Shown in pieces: positions 8,746 to 17,220 of a stretch of 64,000 nucleotides of DNA (its first letter is position 1; every line of letters begins with the position of its first letter). The stretch comes from Cytophagaceae bacterium (GTDB lineage: Bacteria > Bacteroidota > Bacteroidia > Cytophagales > Spirosomataceae), in assembly GCA_027491315.1 (NCBI GenBank), contig JAIXWL010000017.1, positions 124,001-188,000 on the forward strand, in the 5' to 3' direction. The translations under genes and the position numbers were made by a program. The notes beneath the pieces were generated by a model that saw only the letters and a list, made by a program, of their open reading frames with translations, was not told the origin of the DNA and did not search any database.

Positions 8746-9505
8746 TACAATGGCTGAATGGGCCGCTAAAGGAGAAAGCCCTGAATTTTTATTTTGGGTG
8801 GGTTGTGCAGGTTCATTTGATGATCGTTATAAAAAAGTTACAAGAGCATTTTGTGAAATATTACAAAGCCTAGAAATCTCCTTTGCTGTGCTGGGAACCG
8901 AGGAGTCTTGCACTGGTGACCCTGCTCGTAGAAGTGGTAATGAATTTTTATTCCAAATGCAGGCCATGTCCAACATTGAGGTGCTAAATATGTACGGGGT
9001 AAAAAAAATTGTCACAGCATGCCCTCATTGCTTCAATACCTTAAAAAGTGAATATCCTGAATTAGGTGGTACTTATGAGGTGATACATCATAGCCAATTA
9101 TTGGCGGAATTATTAGCTGCAGGTAAAATCCAATTGAAAGAGGAAGAGAAAGAAGCGGTAGCCTTCCATGATTCCTGTTACCTTGGACGAGGAAATGGAA
9201 TTTATGAAGCACCTCGGGAAATAATTCAAGGCTTAAAAAAGGAACTAAAAGAACTGAAAAGTTGTAGAACTAAAGGTTTATGTTGTGGCGCTGGGGGTGC
9301 ACAAGTATTTAAGGAGCCAGAGGAGGGGAGTATCGACATTCAAACTAAGCGTTCGCAAGAAATCATTGATTCGGGTGTGCAAAAGGTAGCGCTAGCTTGT
9401 CCTTTTTGTATGGTCATGATTCAAGATGGATTGAACAAACACGGAAAAGATAAAGAAATACAAGTAGTTGATTTGGCTGAATTGGTTCAGCAAACCATGA
9501 TATAA
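8723..9505 (+). CDS. CCG-domain (Fe-S)-binding protein, HdrB/LutA-like
   Basis: The 260-residue soluble protein carries the two cysteine-rich (CCG) domains of heterodisulfide reductase subunit B-like proteins. The first is represented by CPHCFNTLKSEYP preceded by VGCAGS and by a TGDPARR segment; the second by CCGAGGAQVF followed by CPFCMVMIQDG. Such domains bind unusual Fe-S clusters that act on disulfide- or thiol-type substrates or in electron transfer. It overlaps the preceding hydroxylase gene by 23 bp and is 4 bp from the next gene. The natural partner is the membrane protein at 5520-6842, with which it reconstitutes an HdrBCE-like arrangement. The reaction is unknown. Confidence 0.85.
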   Translation: MSKELKISTMAEWAAKGESPEFLFWVGCAGSFDDRYKKVTRAFCEILQSLEISFAVLGTEESCTGDPARRSGNEFLFQMQAMSNIEVLNMYGVKKIVTACPHCFNTLKSEYPELGGTYEVIHHSQLLAELLAAGKIQLKEEEKEAVAFHDSCYLGRGNGIYEAPREIIQGLKKELKELKSCRTKGLCCGAGGAQVFKEPEEGSIDIQTKRSQEIIDSGVQKVALACPFCMVMIQDGLNKHGKDKEIQVVDLAELVQQTMI

Positions 9506-9509
9506 AAAT

Positions 9510-10004
9510 ATGAACATAGAATTTCAAGAATTACCCAACCATGCACGCGTTTGGATTTACCAAGCAAATAGAGCTTTCAATGAACATGAATATGCTTTTG
9601 TTCAATCCTATTTGAAGCAAGCTGTACTTGATTGGAATGCACATGGAGTACCCTTGTCGGGCTCTTTTCAAATTCGTTATCATCAAATCATCGTGATTGC
9701 CGTTGATGAGCGGCACCATGCGGCTTCTGGCTGTTCCATTGATGCTTCTACTGGCTGGTTTAAAGATTTGGCCTTTCAGTTAGGTATTGATTTCTTCGAT
9801 CGATCAGTGGCATTAGTCCAAGGAGAGACGCTCAGGTTATTTCCATTATTGGGAATTAAACAAGCCGTAGCTGAGGGTCAAATCACTCCCGATTCATTAA
9901 TTGCTGTTCCTCAAGTTAAAGATTTAGGCGAATATCGAACCCAATGGCCAGTTAGTACAAAGGATTCTTGGCTTAAAAAGTATTTTGTAGAGAAATTCGT
10001 TTAG
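9510..10004 (+). CDS. Conserved Bacteroidota hypothetical protein following the CCG protein
   Basis: A 164-residue soluble protein without signal peptide or membrane segment. The sequence is aromatic-rich at the start (HARVWIYQANRAF) and contains DERHHAASGCSIDASTGW, which looks like a conserved core with histidines and one cysteine. From memory, relatives sit next to paired Fe-S proteins in many Bacteroidota and are sometimes labelled ABC transporter ATPase; no Walker A or Walker B motif can be seen here, so that label looks wrong. It begins 4 bp after the CCG gene and ends 4 bp before the GAF gene. No function is proposed beyond a link with the redox pair. Confidence 0.7.
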   Translation: MNIEFQELPNHARVWIYQANRAFNEHEYAFVQSYLKQAVLDWNAHGVPLSGSFQIRYHQIIVIAVDERHHAASGCSIDASTGWFKDLAFQLGIDFFDRSVALVQGETLRLFPLLGIKQAVAEGQITPDSLIAVPQVKDLGEYRTQWPVSTKDSWLKKYFVEKFV

Positions 10005-10008
10005 TGCT

Positions 10009-10503
10009 ATGGCGGAAGATTTACACATAGTTGAAGGTAGCCGAGCGGATAAATATCAGGCGCTAATTCCCCAAGTGGAAGCGCTTATCCAAGGGGAAAC
10101 GGATTTATATGCCAACCTCGCCAATATTACGGCAGCAATCCATGCGTATTTTGGTTTTTTCTGGGTAGGCTTTTATTTGAATAAGCAGGATCAATTGGTT
10201 TTAGGACCTTTTCAGGGGCCTGTGGCTTGTACCCGAATTCCCTATCACAAAGGCGTTTGTGGGCATGCCTATCGTACTCAAGAAAGTATTATCGTTCCCA
10301 ATGTGGATGAATTTCCAGGCCATATTGCATGTGCCTCTGCATCTAAATCGGAAATTGTATTGCCGGTCATGGATTCAGCAGGGGAAGTGCTGATGGTTCT
10401 AGATGTGGATTCAGACCTATTGGATGATTTTAGTGAAATAGACCGAGAAGGTTTACAAGCCATTATTGATCTAATCGAAAAAAATTATTCGACCTGGGTG
10501 TAA
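10009..10503 (+). CDS. msrC: Free methionine-(R)-sulfoxide reductase (GAF domain)
   Basis: A 164-residue single GAF domain protein. The three cysteines of the fRMsr family are present in context: VACTRIPYHKGVCGHAY (two) and FPGHIACASASKSEIV (one). The enzyme reduces free methionine-R-sulfoxide using thioredoxin and protects against oxidative damage. The whole protein aligns in plan with E. coli-type fRMsr, with the substrate-binding FWVGFYL segment near residue 45. It is the last gene of the 5520-10503 operon and ends 5 bp before the stop codon of the convergent DinB gene. Co-occurrence with redox genes fits its role. The gene symbol follows the family name used for this enzyme. Confidence 0.87.
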   Translation: MAEDLHIVEGSRADKYQALIPQVEALIQGETDLYANLANITAAIHAYFGFFWVGFYLNKQDQLVLGPFQGPVACTRIPYHKGVCGHAYRTQESIIVPNVDEFPGHIACASASKSEIVLPVMDSAGEVLMVLDVDSDLLDDFSEIDREGLQAIIDLIEKNYSTWV

Positions 10504-10507
10504 ACCC

Positions 10508-11011
10508 TTAGCTTAGCGGTTTCATCCCCATGGCAATCCATTCTTCTTTTGATGGGCCATACATGCCTGGTACACTGAGACCTTCTTGTCTAATCAATAC
10601 ACTTAATTGTCCTCGATGGTGAGTTTGATGACGAATCAAAATACTCAATACCGCACCTCTTGTCCACTGCTCTCCATACATAGGAACTTGCTCGCTAAGC
10701 ATTTCATCAGTCCAGTGATTTTTTAATGCTATGATTAAAGAATCAGATGATTTTTGGTATTCAGTAATTAATAGGTTTATATCATTCTTTTCCTTAGTCG
10801 CATCCACGATCCCATCCACTTCTTTTAATCCTGCCTGATGTAATAACTCAGCAATGGATTCTGTAATATGCCAGGATAATCGGGCCATACTTCTGAAGTT
10901 TTCACTAGGATTATCTAAGAATTCCCCTGCCTTCATGGCTTGAAACATCTTAATGGTGCTTTCAGATTCATAGGTCCAAGCACGATAAAAGTCCGTTAAT
11001 TTTCTAAACAT
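10508..11011 (-). CDS. DinB family protein
   Basis: A 167-residue protein with the four-helix DinB/YfiT-like plan. Metal-ligand histidines are suggested by SWHITESIAELL near residue 48 and by HQTHHRGQLSVLIRQEG near residue 130. Such proteins are putative metal-dependent thiol transferases or hydrolases; some act in bacillithiol- or mycothiol-linked reactions. That is of interest because bshA is present in this window, although the link is only inference. It lies 76 bp downstream of the phosphatidylserine decarboxylase gene on the same strand and converges with the fRMsr gene. Confidence 0.83.
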   Translation of the reverse strand: MFRKLTDFYRAWTYESESTIKMFQAMKAGEFLDNPSENFRSMARLSWHITESIAELLHQAGLKEVDGIVDATKEKNDINLLITEYQKSSDSLIIALKNHWTDEMLSEQVPMYGEQWTRGAVLSILIRHQTHHRGQLSVLIRQEGLSVPGMYGPSKEEWIAMGMKPLS

Positions 11012-11087
11012 GGCTGTCGATTTTTACTAAATTAAGCCAAGGGAAGGAATCTTCCTAGGTAGAATTAACTAAAGATGATGAATGGGG

Positions 11088-11747
11088 TTATTTTAATCTA
11101 GCAATGACGGTTTCACCTCCTACAGGCTTATCGTCTAATTTGACACAGATTTCCGCATCTAGCGGAAGGTAGATGTCAATTCGACTTCCGAATTTAATGA
11201 AGCCGAATTCGGTGCCTTGGATAACTGCATCTCCTTCTTTGGCATACCAACAAATTCTTTTGGCTAATGCCCCTGCAATTTGTCTGAATAATACCTCTGT
11301 TCCGTTTTCATGCTTAACCACATAGGTAGTACGCTCATTTTCAGTACTGGATTTAGGATGCCAAGCAACCAGGTATTTACCTGGATGGTATTTGAAATAA
11401 GAAACGATACCAGAAATCGGATTAAAGTTGATATGTACGTTAATTGGTGACATGAAAATGGACACCTGTCTGCGTTTATCTTTGAAATATTCGGTTTCAA
11501 CAGCTTCTTCTATAACCACCACTTTACCATCGGCTGGGGCAATAATATCTTGTGGGTTGATGTTAGTAACACGTTTGGGAACTCGGAAAAATTGAACCAA
11601 AAGCAAATAAAAGATGGCAGTTATGACAACCACCGCTTCCCTTATGTAAACTTGTTCTGGTAGAAAATAAGCCACTAAAGCATTTATAGCTAAAACGATA
11701 ATGATGGCTGTCAATAAGATAGTTTTTCCTTCTCTGTGTAGGGTCAT
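11088..11747 (-). CDS. psd: Phosphatidylserine decarboxylase (short type)
   Basis: This 219-residue enzyme converts phosphatidylserine to phosphatidylethanolamine in the inner membrane. Two hydrophobic helices occupy residues ~10-55. The catalytic region follows: APADGKVV near residue 70, MSPINVHINFNP near 115, and the self-cleavage segment FIKFGSRIDIY near 185, where the serine after glycine is converted to the pyruvoyl group. The short form without the E. coli-type LGST motif is usual for Bacteroidota and many other phyla. No pssA gene lies next to it here. It is transcribed away from 11908 and may share a transcript with DinB. Confidence 0.93.
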   Translation of the reverse strand: MTLHREGKTILLTAIIIVLAINALVAYFLPEQVYIREAVVVITAIFYLLLVQFFRVPKRVTNINPQDIIAPADGKVVVIEEAVETEYFKDKRRQVSIFMSPINVHINFNPISGIVSYFKYHPGKYLVAWHPKSSTENERTTYVVKHENGTEVLFRQIAGALAKRICWYAKEGDAVIQGTEFGFIKFGSRIDIYLPLDAEICVKLDDKPVGGETVIARLK

Positions 11748-11907
11748 AAGCGATTTATATGGTTTATTCCATTGGATGGACTAAACTTTAATGCGTAAAA
11801 TTAGCCATTTTTGTTGAAAAATTGGGCATTGCCATTCAATCTATTCCTAAGAATGTGACAATTTTGCTTGAAAAAATTGCATTTTTATCATCCATATTAA
11901 CTTAAAC

Positions 11908-13323
11908 ATGCGAATACGCTATTACATTTTAGCTCTTTTTTTATTGATACAAGTAAATGTTTTAGCTCAAGCATTGGAATGGTTTAGTCCAAGTACAGGA
12001 TATTTTTATAAAATTGATTTTGAAAGTAATCACTTATTAAGAACTAAAAATGGGCTTCCTTGGTCGAATCTAGGAGTATTATCCCTTGAAAATGTTGAAA
12101 GAGCAGATTTGATTTCGGCGAATTATGCGGTGAAAGAATTTAAAATTGAAAATTCTGACTGGGCATATTTATTAATTTATTGTACCAATCAAGTATATCA
12201 AATTAATAAAAAACAACTAATACTTAAGCGAATAGACAATACCTATTATCGAGGAGCTAATTGCTTAAGCCATTCATTTTACCGAAACGGAATTCTATAT
12301 TCTTTTGGAGGATATGGATTTTGGACCTCCACCAATATACTGACTAAATATAACGCGGATGGAAAAGAATGGTTGAGCATTCAAGCCAAAGGGGACGTCC
12401 CTACTGCCATCACCATGGGCTTGACGGCTTATGTTCCAAGTCGGGATAGGTTTATAACCATGGCAAACCACTTTATCAACGATACGGATACCAAGCGTAA
12501 TGATTTGGTTGATTGGGACATCTATGAGTACAATTTTGAAAATAGTGAATTTGTCATCAAAGGGAGCGTTGAATTAGAGGAAATTAAATCCTTTCTGGAA
12601 AAGGATATGACTCGTCATTATTTATTCAATGGTCGTTATTTCATTTTATTAGATAAAGCTGGTGGAGATAAGAACTATGATGCCATCTACATCATTGATG
12701 TCCTAGATGACTTTAAAACCTATAGTTGGAAAAATAGTAAACGCTTGGTTATAGAAGGCCCCAATAGCGGAAATTTTGACAAGGCATTGCATATTAATGG
12801 AGATACTTTGATTTGGACCAATTTATCTTACCAATCCTCTCCAAATAATATTAAAAATTATCGGATGATGGTGAATGAGGTACTTCGGGAATCGGAATAT
12901 TTAGGTAAACTAAATCAAGTTCCTTGGTATCAGTCCATTATCGAGGGGTCTTATATATTATTAGCCCTCGGTTTTATCGTTCTAGTTATCTTTTTATTCC
13001 AAAAATGGAAAAAAAGAAAATTGGCTAAGCACTTAAAAATCATGTTGGGAGAAAATGAAAAAATGCTTTTGGATTTTCTGCTTTTGAATTATTCCACCGG
13101 ATTTGTTTCTGGTCATCAAATCATCGCGTTTTTCGGCAAACATAAAAGTTCGCCTGAGTCGCAACGTCAATTTAGAGCCAAAATGTTTGAGAATTTGACA
13201 AAAACACTGCGTCTTCTACTAGGGAAGGACCAGATCTTAGATGTACATACCGATGAGAAAGATCAACGTATGTATACCTACCGGTTAAATTCAGATGTTT
13301 ATCAAATTCTCAAATCATTATAA
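11908..13323 (+). CDS. Exported sensor-like protein: beta-propeller-like domain, single membrane helix, cytoplasmic tail
   Basis: A 471-residue protein that I do not recognise as a named family. A signal peptide occupies residues 1-22 (LALFLLIQVNVLAQ). Residues ~25-340 form an extracytoplasmic domain with repeated aromatic/glycine phrases (SFYRNGILYSFGGYGFW, RHYLFNGRYFILLDKAGG), suggesting a Kelch-like propeller. A single helix (LLALGFIVLVIFLF, residues ~350-366) precedes a basic KKRKLAKH stop-transfer segment. The ~105-residue cytoplasmic tail contains FRAKMFENLTKTLRLLLG and KDQRMYTYRL, which resemble the winged-helix-type tails of some Bacteroidota membrane regulators. A role as a one-component membrane regulator is inference. 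It converges with the peptidase gene, sharing 6 bp. Confidence 0.72.
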   Translation: MRIRYYILALFLLIQVNVLAQALEWFSPSTGYFYKIDFESNHLLRTKNGLPWSNLGVLSLENVERADLISANYAVKEFKIENSDWAYLLIYCTNQVYQINKKQLILKRIDNTYYRGANCLSHSFYRNGILYSFGGYGFWTSTNILTKYNADGKEWLSIQAKGDVPTAITMGLTAYVPSRDRFITMANHFINDTDTKRNDLVDWDIYEYNFENSEFVIKGSVELEEIKSFLEKDMTRHYLFNGRYFILLDKAGGDKNYDAIYIIDVLDDFKTYSWKNSKRLVIEGPNSGNFDKALHINGDTLIWTNLSYQSSPNNIKNYRMMVNEVLRESEYLGKLNQVPWYQSIIEGSYILLALGFIVLVIFLFQKWKKRKLAKHLKIMLGENEKMLLDFLLLNYSTGFVSGHQIIAFFGKHKSSPESQRQFRAKMFENLTKTLRLLLGKDQILDVHTDEKDQRMYTYRLNSDVYQILKSL

Positions 13324-15504
13324 ATTCTTCAAAAGAAAATTGGTCATCATTTGATATAAATGATAACGGGTATTTCCTCCTGCAATGCTGTGGTTCCTGT
13401 TGGGATAATAGAAACTTTGGAATTGCTTATTTGCCTTGATTAAAGCCTCTTGCAAAGCCACGGCATTTTGAAAGTGCACATTATCATCGCCAGTTCCATG
13501 AACTAGTAGGAGATTTCCTTTCAATTTATTGACATGATTCACAGGTGAATTATCATCATAGCCCTTCGCATTTTCTTGAGGAGTTCTTTGGTAACGCTCC
13601 GTATAAATGCTATCATAAAAACGCCAGTTAGTCACTGGGGCTACCGAAATAGCTGCTTTAAACACGTCGGCACCTTGCATCAAGCAGTTGGACGACATAA
13701 ATCCGCCATAGCTCCATCCCCATATTCCGATACGCGAGGCATCTACATAAGGTAATTTTGCTAAATATTGGGCTGAGTAAATTTGATCTTGCACTTCGAT
13801 TTTTCCCAAATTCTGGTAAGTAATTTTTTTGAAATCTACTCCTCGCGCACCCGTACCACGATTATCCACGCAATAGATTAAATATCCCTTGTCTAATAAT
13901 GTTTGATACCAATAAAAATCATTACTAACCGGATAAGCATCCAATACTTGTTGGCTTCCTGGGCCACCATAGACATGCATTAACACAGGGTATTTTTTGT
14001 TGGGGTCAAAGTTTTTAGGCTTGATGGTATAGGCGTTTAAATTTTCCCCATTAGCTAAAGGAATTTGGAAAAACTCACGGGTAGCTATGCCATAGTCTTT
14101 TAACTGTTGCTTTAACTTATTATTTTCTTCTAATACACGAATCAAGGTTCCTTGACTACTCTTTAAGCTAATTTGTAAAGGTTCTTTCGCGGAACTAAAA
14201 TACAGCATGTAAAAGGAAAAATCAGGGCTGAAGTTGGCCGTATTGGTACCCGCATGCTGAGAAATCATTTGGAAGTTAGAACCATCCAATTGAATTTTAT
14301 ACACTTCTCTTTGAATGGCCGATTTAGCAGCGGCGTTGAAATAAAGTGTTTGACTTTTTTCATCAAATCCATAAAAATCATCTACGTCCCAATTCCCTTT
14401 GGTGATGGGTTCCACTTTTCTGGTCGCGATATCGGCAATGTACAAATGTTTGAAACCCGATTTTTCTGAGGATAAAATAAACCGCTTTTGGTCAGATAAA
14501 TAGGTGATATCGTTCCCAATGGCCTCAATTTCTAAGGAAGTGTTACTTCTTTCTTCATAAATCAATTGGGAGCTACCATCCTTGGCTGAGGCATGTAGTA
14601 TTTCCATGTGATTTTGTAAGCGATTTAAACGAATGAATGAAACCCAATCGGAACTAGCTGTCCACTTCATTCTAGGAATGTATTGGTCCTTATCTTTTCC
14701 AACTTGGATGGCGATGTTTTTTTGACTTGTCAACGAATACACACTAAGGCTGACTATGGAATTAGCTTCCCCTGCTTTAGGGTATTTAAAGCGATAATCT
14801 TTCGGGTATAATTCGCCCCACATTTGCATATTGTATTCCGGAACCTTTGTTTCGTCAAAGGTATAATAGGCTATTTTTTTGCTATCTGGAGACCATTGGA
14901 AGGCTTTAGCAAAAGAAAATTCCTCTTCATACACCCAATCACAAGCACCATGAATGATGTGATTAAATTTCCCAGATGTGGTAATTGCCTTCTCTTTGCC
15001 GGTAGTTAAATCCACTAAGAAAAGGTTATTGTCTCTGACAAAAGCTACTTTTTTTCCATCAGGGGAAAAACTAGCATGCATCTGTTTACCCGATTTAGAT
15101 AAAGGAACAATCGATTTATTTTGGCGATCAAAAATGAAATTATTCTCTTTTGAACTGCGTCGATAGATTTGTTCCGACTCGGTAGAAATTAAGATTTTTA
15201 GTTCATCGGAAGAAAGGCTAAATGATTGGACATTGATTTTTTTACCTCCTACTCGATGTATTTCCTCATCAAAAAGCACTTCTGAGTTTTTGGGATCTAC
15301 CACCGAGTATTTAATGATTTTGCCTTCTTTTAATTCAGTATAATGTTGCCCATCTTTGTTCCAATTTAAGTTCTGAATGCTTCTTTGGCGGAAGGTATAA
15401 TTTTGCCAAACATCTTCTAAACTAACACTTTTTTGAGCTAAGCTCACATGAGCCAATAGAAAAAGAACAGCCAAGCTGAAGGTGCGGTAATAACGTAGAA
15501 TCAT
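13318..15504 (-). CDS. Prolyl oligopeptidase family S9 peptidase, DPP-IV type
   Basis: A 728-residue exported peptidase. A signal peptide (LAVLFLLAHVSLAQ) leads into the DPP-IV-type N-terminal beta-propeller (residues ~90-450; DWVYEEEF carries the glutamate pair that binds the substrate amino terminus). The C-terminal alpha/beta-hydrolase domain contains the catalytic serine in GWSYGGFMS near residue 598, the aspartate in GTGDDNVHF near 671 and the histidine in NRNHSIAGG near 703. It removes X-Pro di- or tripeptides from peptides in the periplasm or at the cell surface. It lies 8 bp downstream of a lipoprotein gene and probably shares its transcript. Confidence 0.93.
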   Translation of the reverse strand: MILRYYRTFSLAVLFLLAHVSLAQKSVSLEDVWQNYTFRQRSIQNLNWNKDGQHYTELKEGKIIKYSVVDPKNSEVLFDEEIHRVGGKKINVQSFSLSSDELKILISTESEQIYRRSSKENNFIFDRQNKSIVPLSKSGKQMHASFSPDGKKVAFVRDNNLFLVDLTTGKEKAITTSGKFNHIIHGACDWVYEEEFSFAKAFQWSPDSKKIAYYTFDETKVPEYNMQMWGELYPKDYRFKYPKAGEANSIVSLSVYSLTSQKNIAIQVGKDKDQYIPRMKWTASSDWVSFIRLNRLQNHMEILHASAKDGSSQLIYEERSNTSLEIEAIGNDITYLSDQKRFILSSEKSGFKHLYIADIATRKVEPITKGNWDVDDFYGFDEKSQTLYFNAAAKSAIQREVYKIQLDGSNFQMISQHAGTNTANFSPDFSFYMLYFSSAKEPLQISLKSSQGTLIRVLEENNKLKQQLKDYGIATREFFQIPLANGENLNAYTIKPKNFDPNKKYPVLMHVYGGPGSQQVLDAYPVSNDFYWYQTLLDKGYLIYCVDNRGTGARGVDFKKITYQNLGKIEVQDQIYSAQYLAKLPYVDASRIGIWGWSYGGFMSSNCLMQGADVFKAAISVAPVTNWRFYDSIYTERYQRTPQENAKGYDDNSPVNHVNKLKGNLLLVHGTGDDNVHFQNAVALQEALIKANKQFQSFYYPNRNHSIAGGNTRYHLYQMMTNFLLKNL

Positions 15505-15512
15505 AGGTATGT

Positions 15513-16067
15513 TTAGTCTTGAAAAATCACGATCGGACTTGTCTCAATCGTGTTACTTTGATGAAATGCTTTGTCTTTAATGGAAATGCGGAAAGCCAAT
15601 GTGTCGTTTTTCTCGGTAAATTCAGGAGAATAACCCTTGTAAAATGCATACACAAATTGGGTGGAATAGGAAATATACCCCTCGATGGGACCTGGTTTTT
15701 GATCAGGTTTGAATGGGAAATTCATCAGGCCTCCTAATTTGGGACTAAATGTTACGGGAATAAAACGTCCATTCTTCCTTAATAGCACATCTACCTCAAA
15801 GTTGCGGTAATCTTTGTATTTAGGATCTGAATTTTTCTCCGCCGTAGTAATGCCTAAATCCCCATCTCCATCTTTAAACTTGATGGTCATCACGACCGAA
15901 TCTATTTTGGCTTTACCTCCAAAACCGTCATTGCTGATCTTGGTAATCTTCTTGATGGATTCAAATTCAATGCTAGGCGTAGTGCTATAATCCGGTTCTT
16001 GTACGCAGGCAACGAACGCCCAAGCGCATAATACATAGAGTGTGATGAGACTACCTAGTTTAATCAT
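15513..16067 (-). CDS. Putative lipoprotein upstream of the DPP-IV-type peptidase
   Basis: A 184-residue protein with a lipoprotein-type signal (LYVLCAWAFVAC; the cysteine is near residue 21), followed by a low-complexity acidic linker. Residues ~55-184 contain DGDGDLGITTAEKNSD, which looks like a Ca-binding-type turn, and beta-rich segments. I do not recognise a named family; similar small lipoproteins with a DGDGDLG motif are common in Bacteroidota. It starts the two-gene unit with the peptidase (8-bp gap), so a role in peptide handling at the cell envelope is possible. The function is unknown. Confidence 0.72.
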   Translation of the reverse strand: MIKLGSLITLYVLCAWAFVACVQEPDYSTTPSIEFESIKKITKISNDGFGGKAKIDSVVMTIKFKDGDGDLGITTAEKNSDPKYKDYRNFEVDVLLRKNGRFIPVTFSPKLGGLMNFPFKPDQKPGPIEGYISYSTQFVYAFYKGYSPEFTEKNDTLAFRISIKDKAFHQSNTIETSPIVIFQD

Positions 16068-16140
16068 GAAGATTCGGTGGTAATTAGAAGCGTAAAGTTA
16101 ATGATTTGCATTAATTTTGTGCATAATTTCAAAAAAAGCT

Positions 16141-17220
16141 ATGCAGCGAGGAAACGAAGATTGGGAAAGCCTTTCTTTGAGCTTAAAAAAACGAGTAAGT
16201 CAGATGGAGAATGCTGATTTTGACACACTCGCTTTGGATGTTTTTCGCTATCAATCTACGCAAAATCCCCTTTACCATTTATACTTGAGTTTATTAGGTG
16301 TAGATGCTGAAGGAATCACCTCAATCAAGGATATTCCTTTTTTACCCATTGAATTATTTAAAAACCACCTTGTTCAAACAGGTTTTGCCCCCATTTTATT
16401 TCAGTTTGAAAGTTCAGGTACCACAGGTCAAATTCCCTCTAAACACATTGTTTGTGATCCATCTTTTTATCAAAATCAGGCTAAAAGGATATTTGAAGCT
16501 AATTATGGGTCATTAAAAGACTACCATATTTTTGCGCTTTTGCCTTCCTATTTAGAAAGAAGTACATCTTCCTTGGTGTTCATGATGGATTATTTCATTA
16601 AAGAGTCTCAATCTAACTTAGCTGGTTTTTATCTTAACCAATACGATGCTTTGGTGGAGAATGTTAAGGCTGCTTTAAAAACTCACAGGAAGATATGGTT
16701 GATGGGCGTTACTTTTGGCTTATTGGATTGGGTGGATTCAGGTCAAGATTTTTCATTTTGGAAGGAAGCCGTTGCTTCAGGAAGAATCATCGTCATGGAA
16801 ACTGGAGGTATGAAAGGCCGTAGAAAAGAATGGTTACGCGAAGAGGTCCATGCTTTTCTTCAAGAGAAAATGCATTTGACACAGGTAGCTTCTGAGTACG
16901 GAATGACAGAATTGTTCTCTCAAGCCTATGCCGATAAAGCTGGCGTGTTTACTCCCGGAATTAGTATGCGTGTATTATTGAGGGAAGTAAATGACCCCTT
17001 TGGACAAGTAACTCAGGCAGGTCGAGTGGGAGGTATTAAAGTAATTGATTTGGCTAATATTGATTCTTGTTCTTTTATTGAAACAAAAGATCTAGGTTCG
17101 TTGGAGCCTGATGGTGTAAGGTTTAAAGTGCTGGGCCGTTTTGATAATTCGGAACAAAGGGGTTGTAACCTTATGTTGGCTCAAGGATGGGGAACAAGCC
17201 AAGAGGAGCCATCTTCATAA
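16141..17220 (+). CDS. LuxE/PaaK-like acyl-protein synthetase
   Basis: A 359-residue member of the ANL-type adenylate-forming superfamily, similar to the LuxE acyl-protein synthetase. The nucleotide-binding ESSGTTGQIPSKH segment (near residue 93) corresponds to the P-loop-like motif. VASEYGMTELFSQAY (near residue 253) matches the conserved YGxTE motif, and LGRFDNSEQRGCNLM near residue 340 matches the C-terminal hinge region. In luminous bacteria LuxE activates fatty acids with LuxC and LuxD; none of those is nearby, so the substrate is unknown. The ATG at 16141 was chosen over the TTG at 16117 because the extra residues look like leader. Its last 40 bp overlap moaE on the other strand. Confidence 0.85.
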   Translation: MQRGNEDWESLSLSLKKRVSQMENADFDTLALDVFRYQSTQNPLYHLYLSLLGVDAEGITSIKDIPFLPIELFKNHLVQTGFAPILFQFESSGTTGQIPSKHIVCDPSFYQNQAKRIFEANYGSLKDYHIFALLPSYLERSTSSLVFMMDYFIKESQSNLAGFYLNQYDALVENVKAALKTHRKIWLMGVTFGLLDWVDSGQDFSFWKEAVASGRIIVMETGGMKGRRKEWLREEVHAFLQEKMHLTQVASEYGMTELFSQAYADKAGVFTPGISMRVLLREVNDPFGQVTQAGRVGGIKVIDLANIDSCSFIETKDLGSLEPDGVRFKVLGRFDNSEQRGCNLMLAQGWGTSQEEPSS

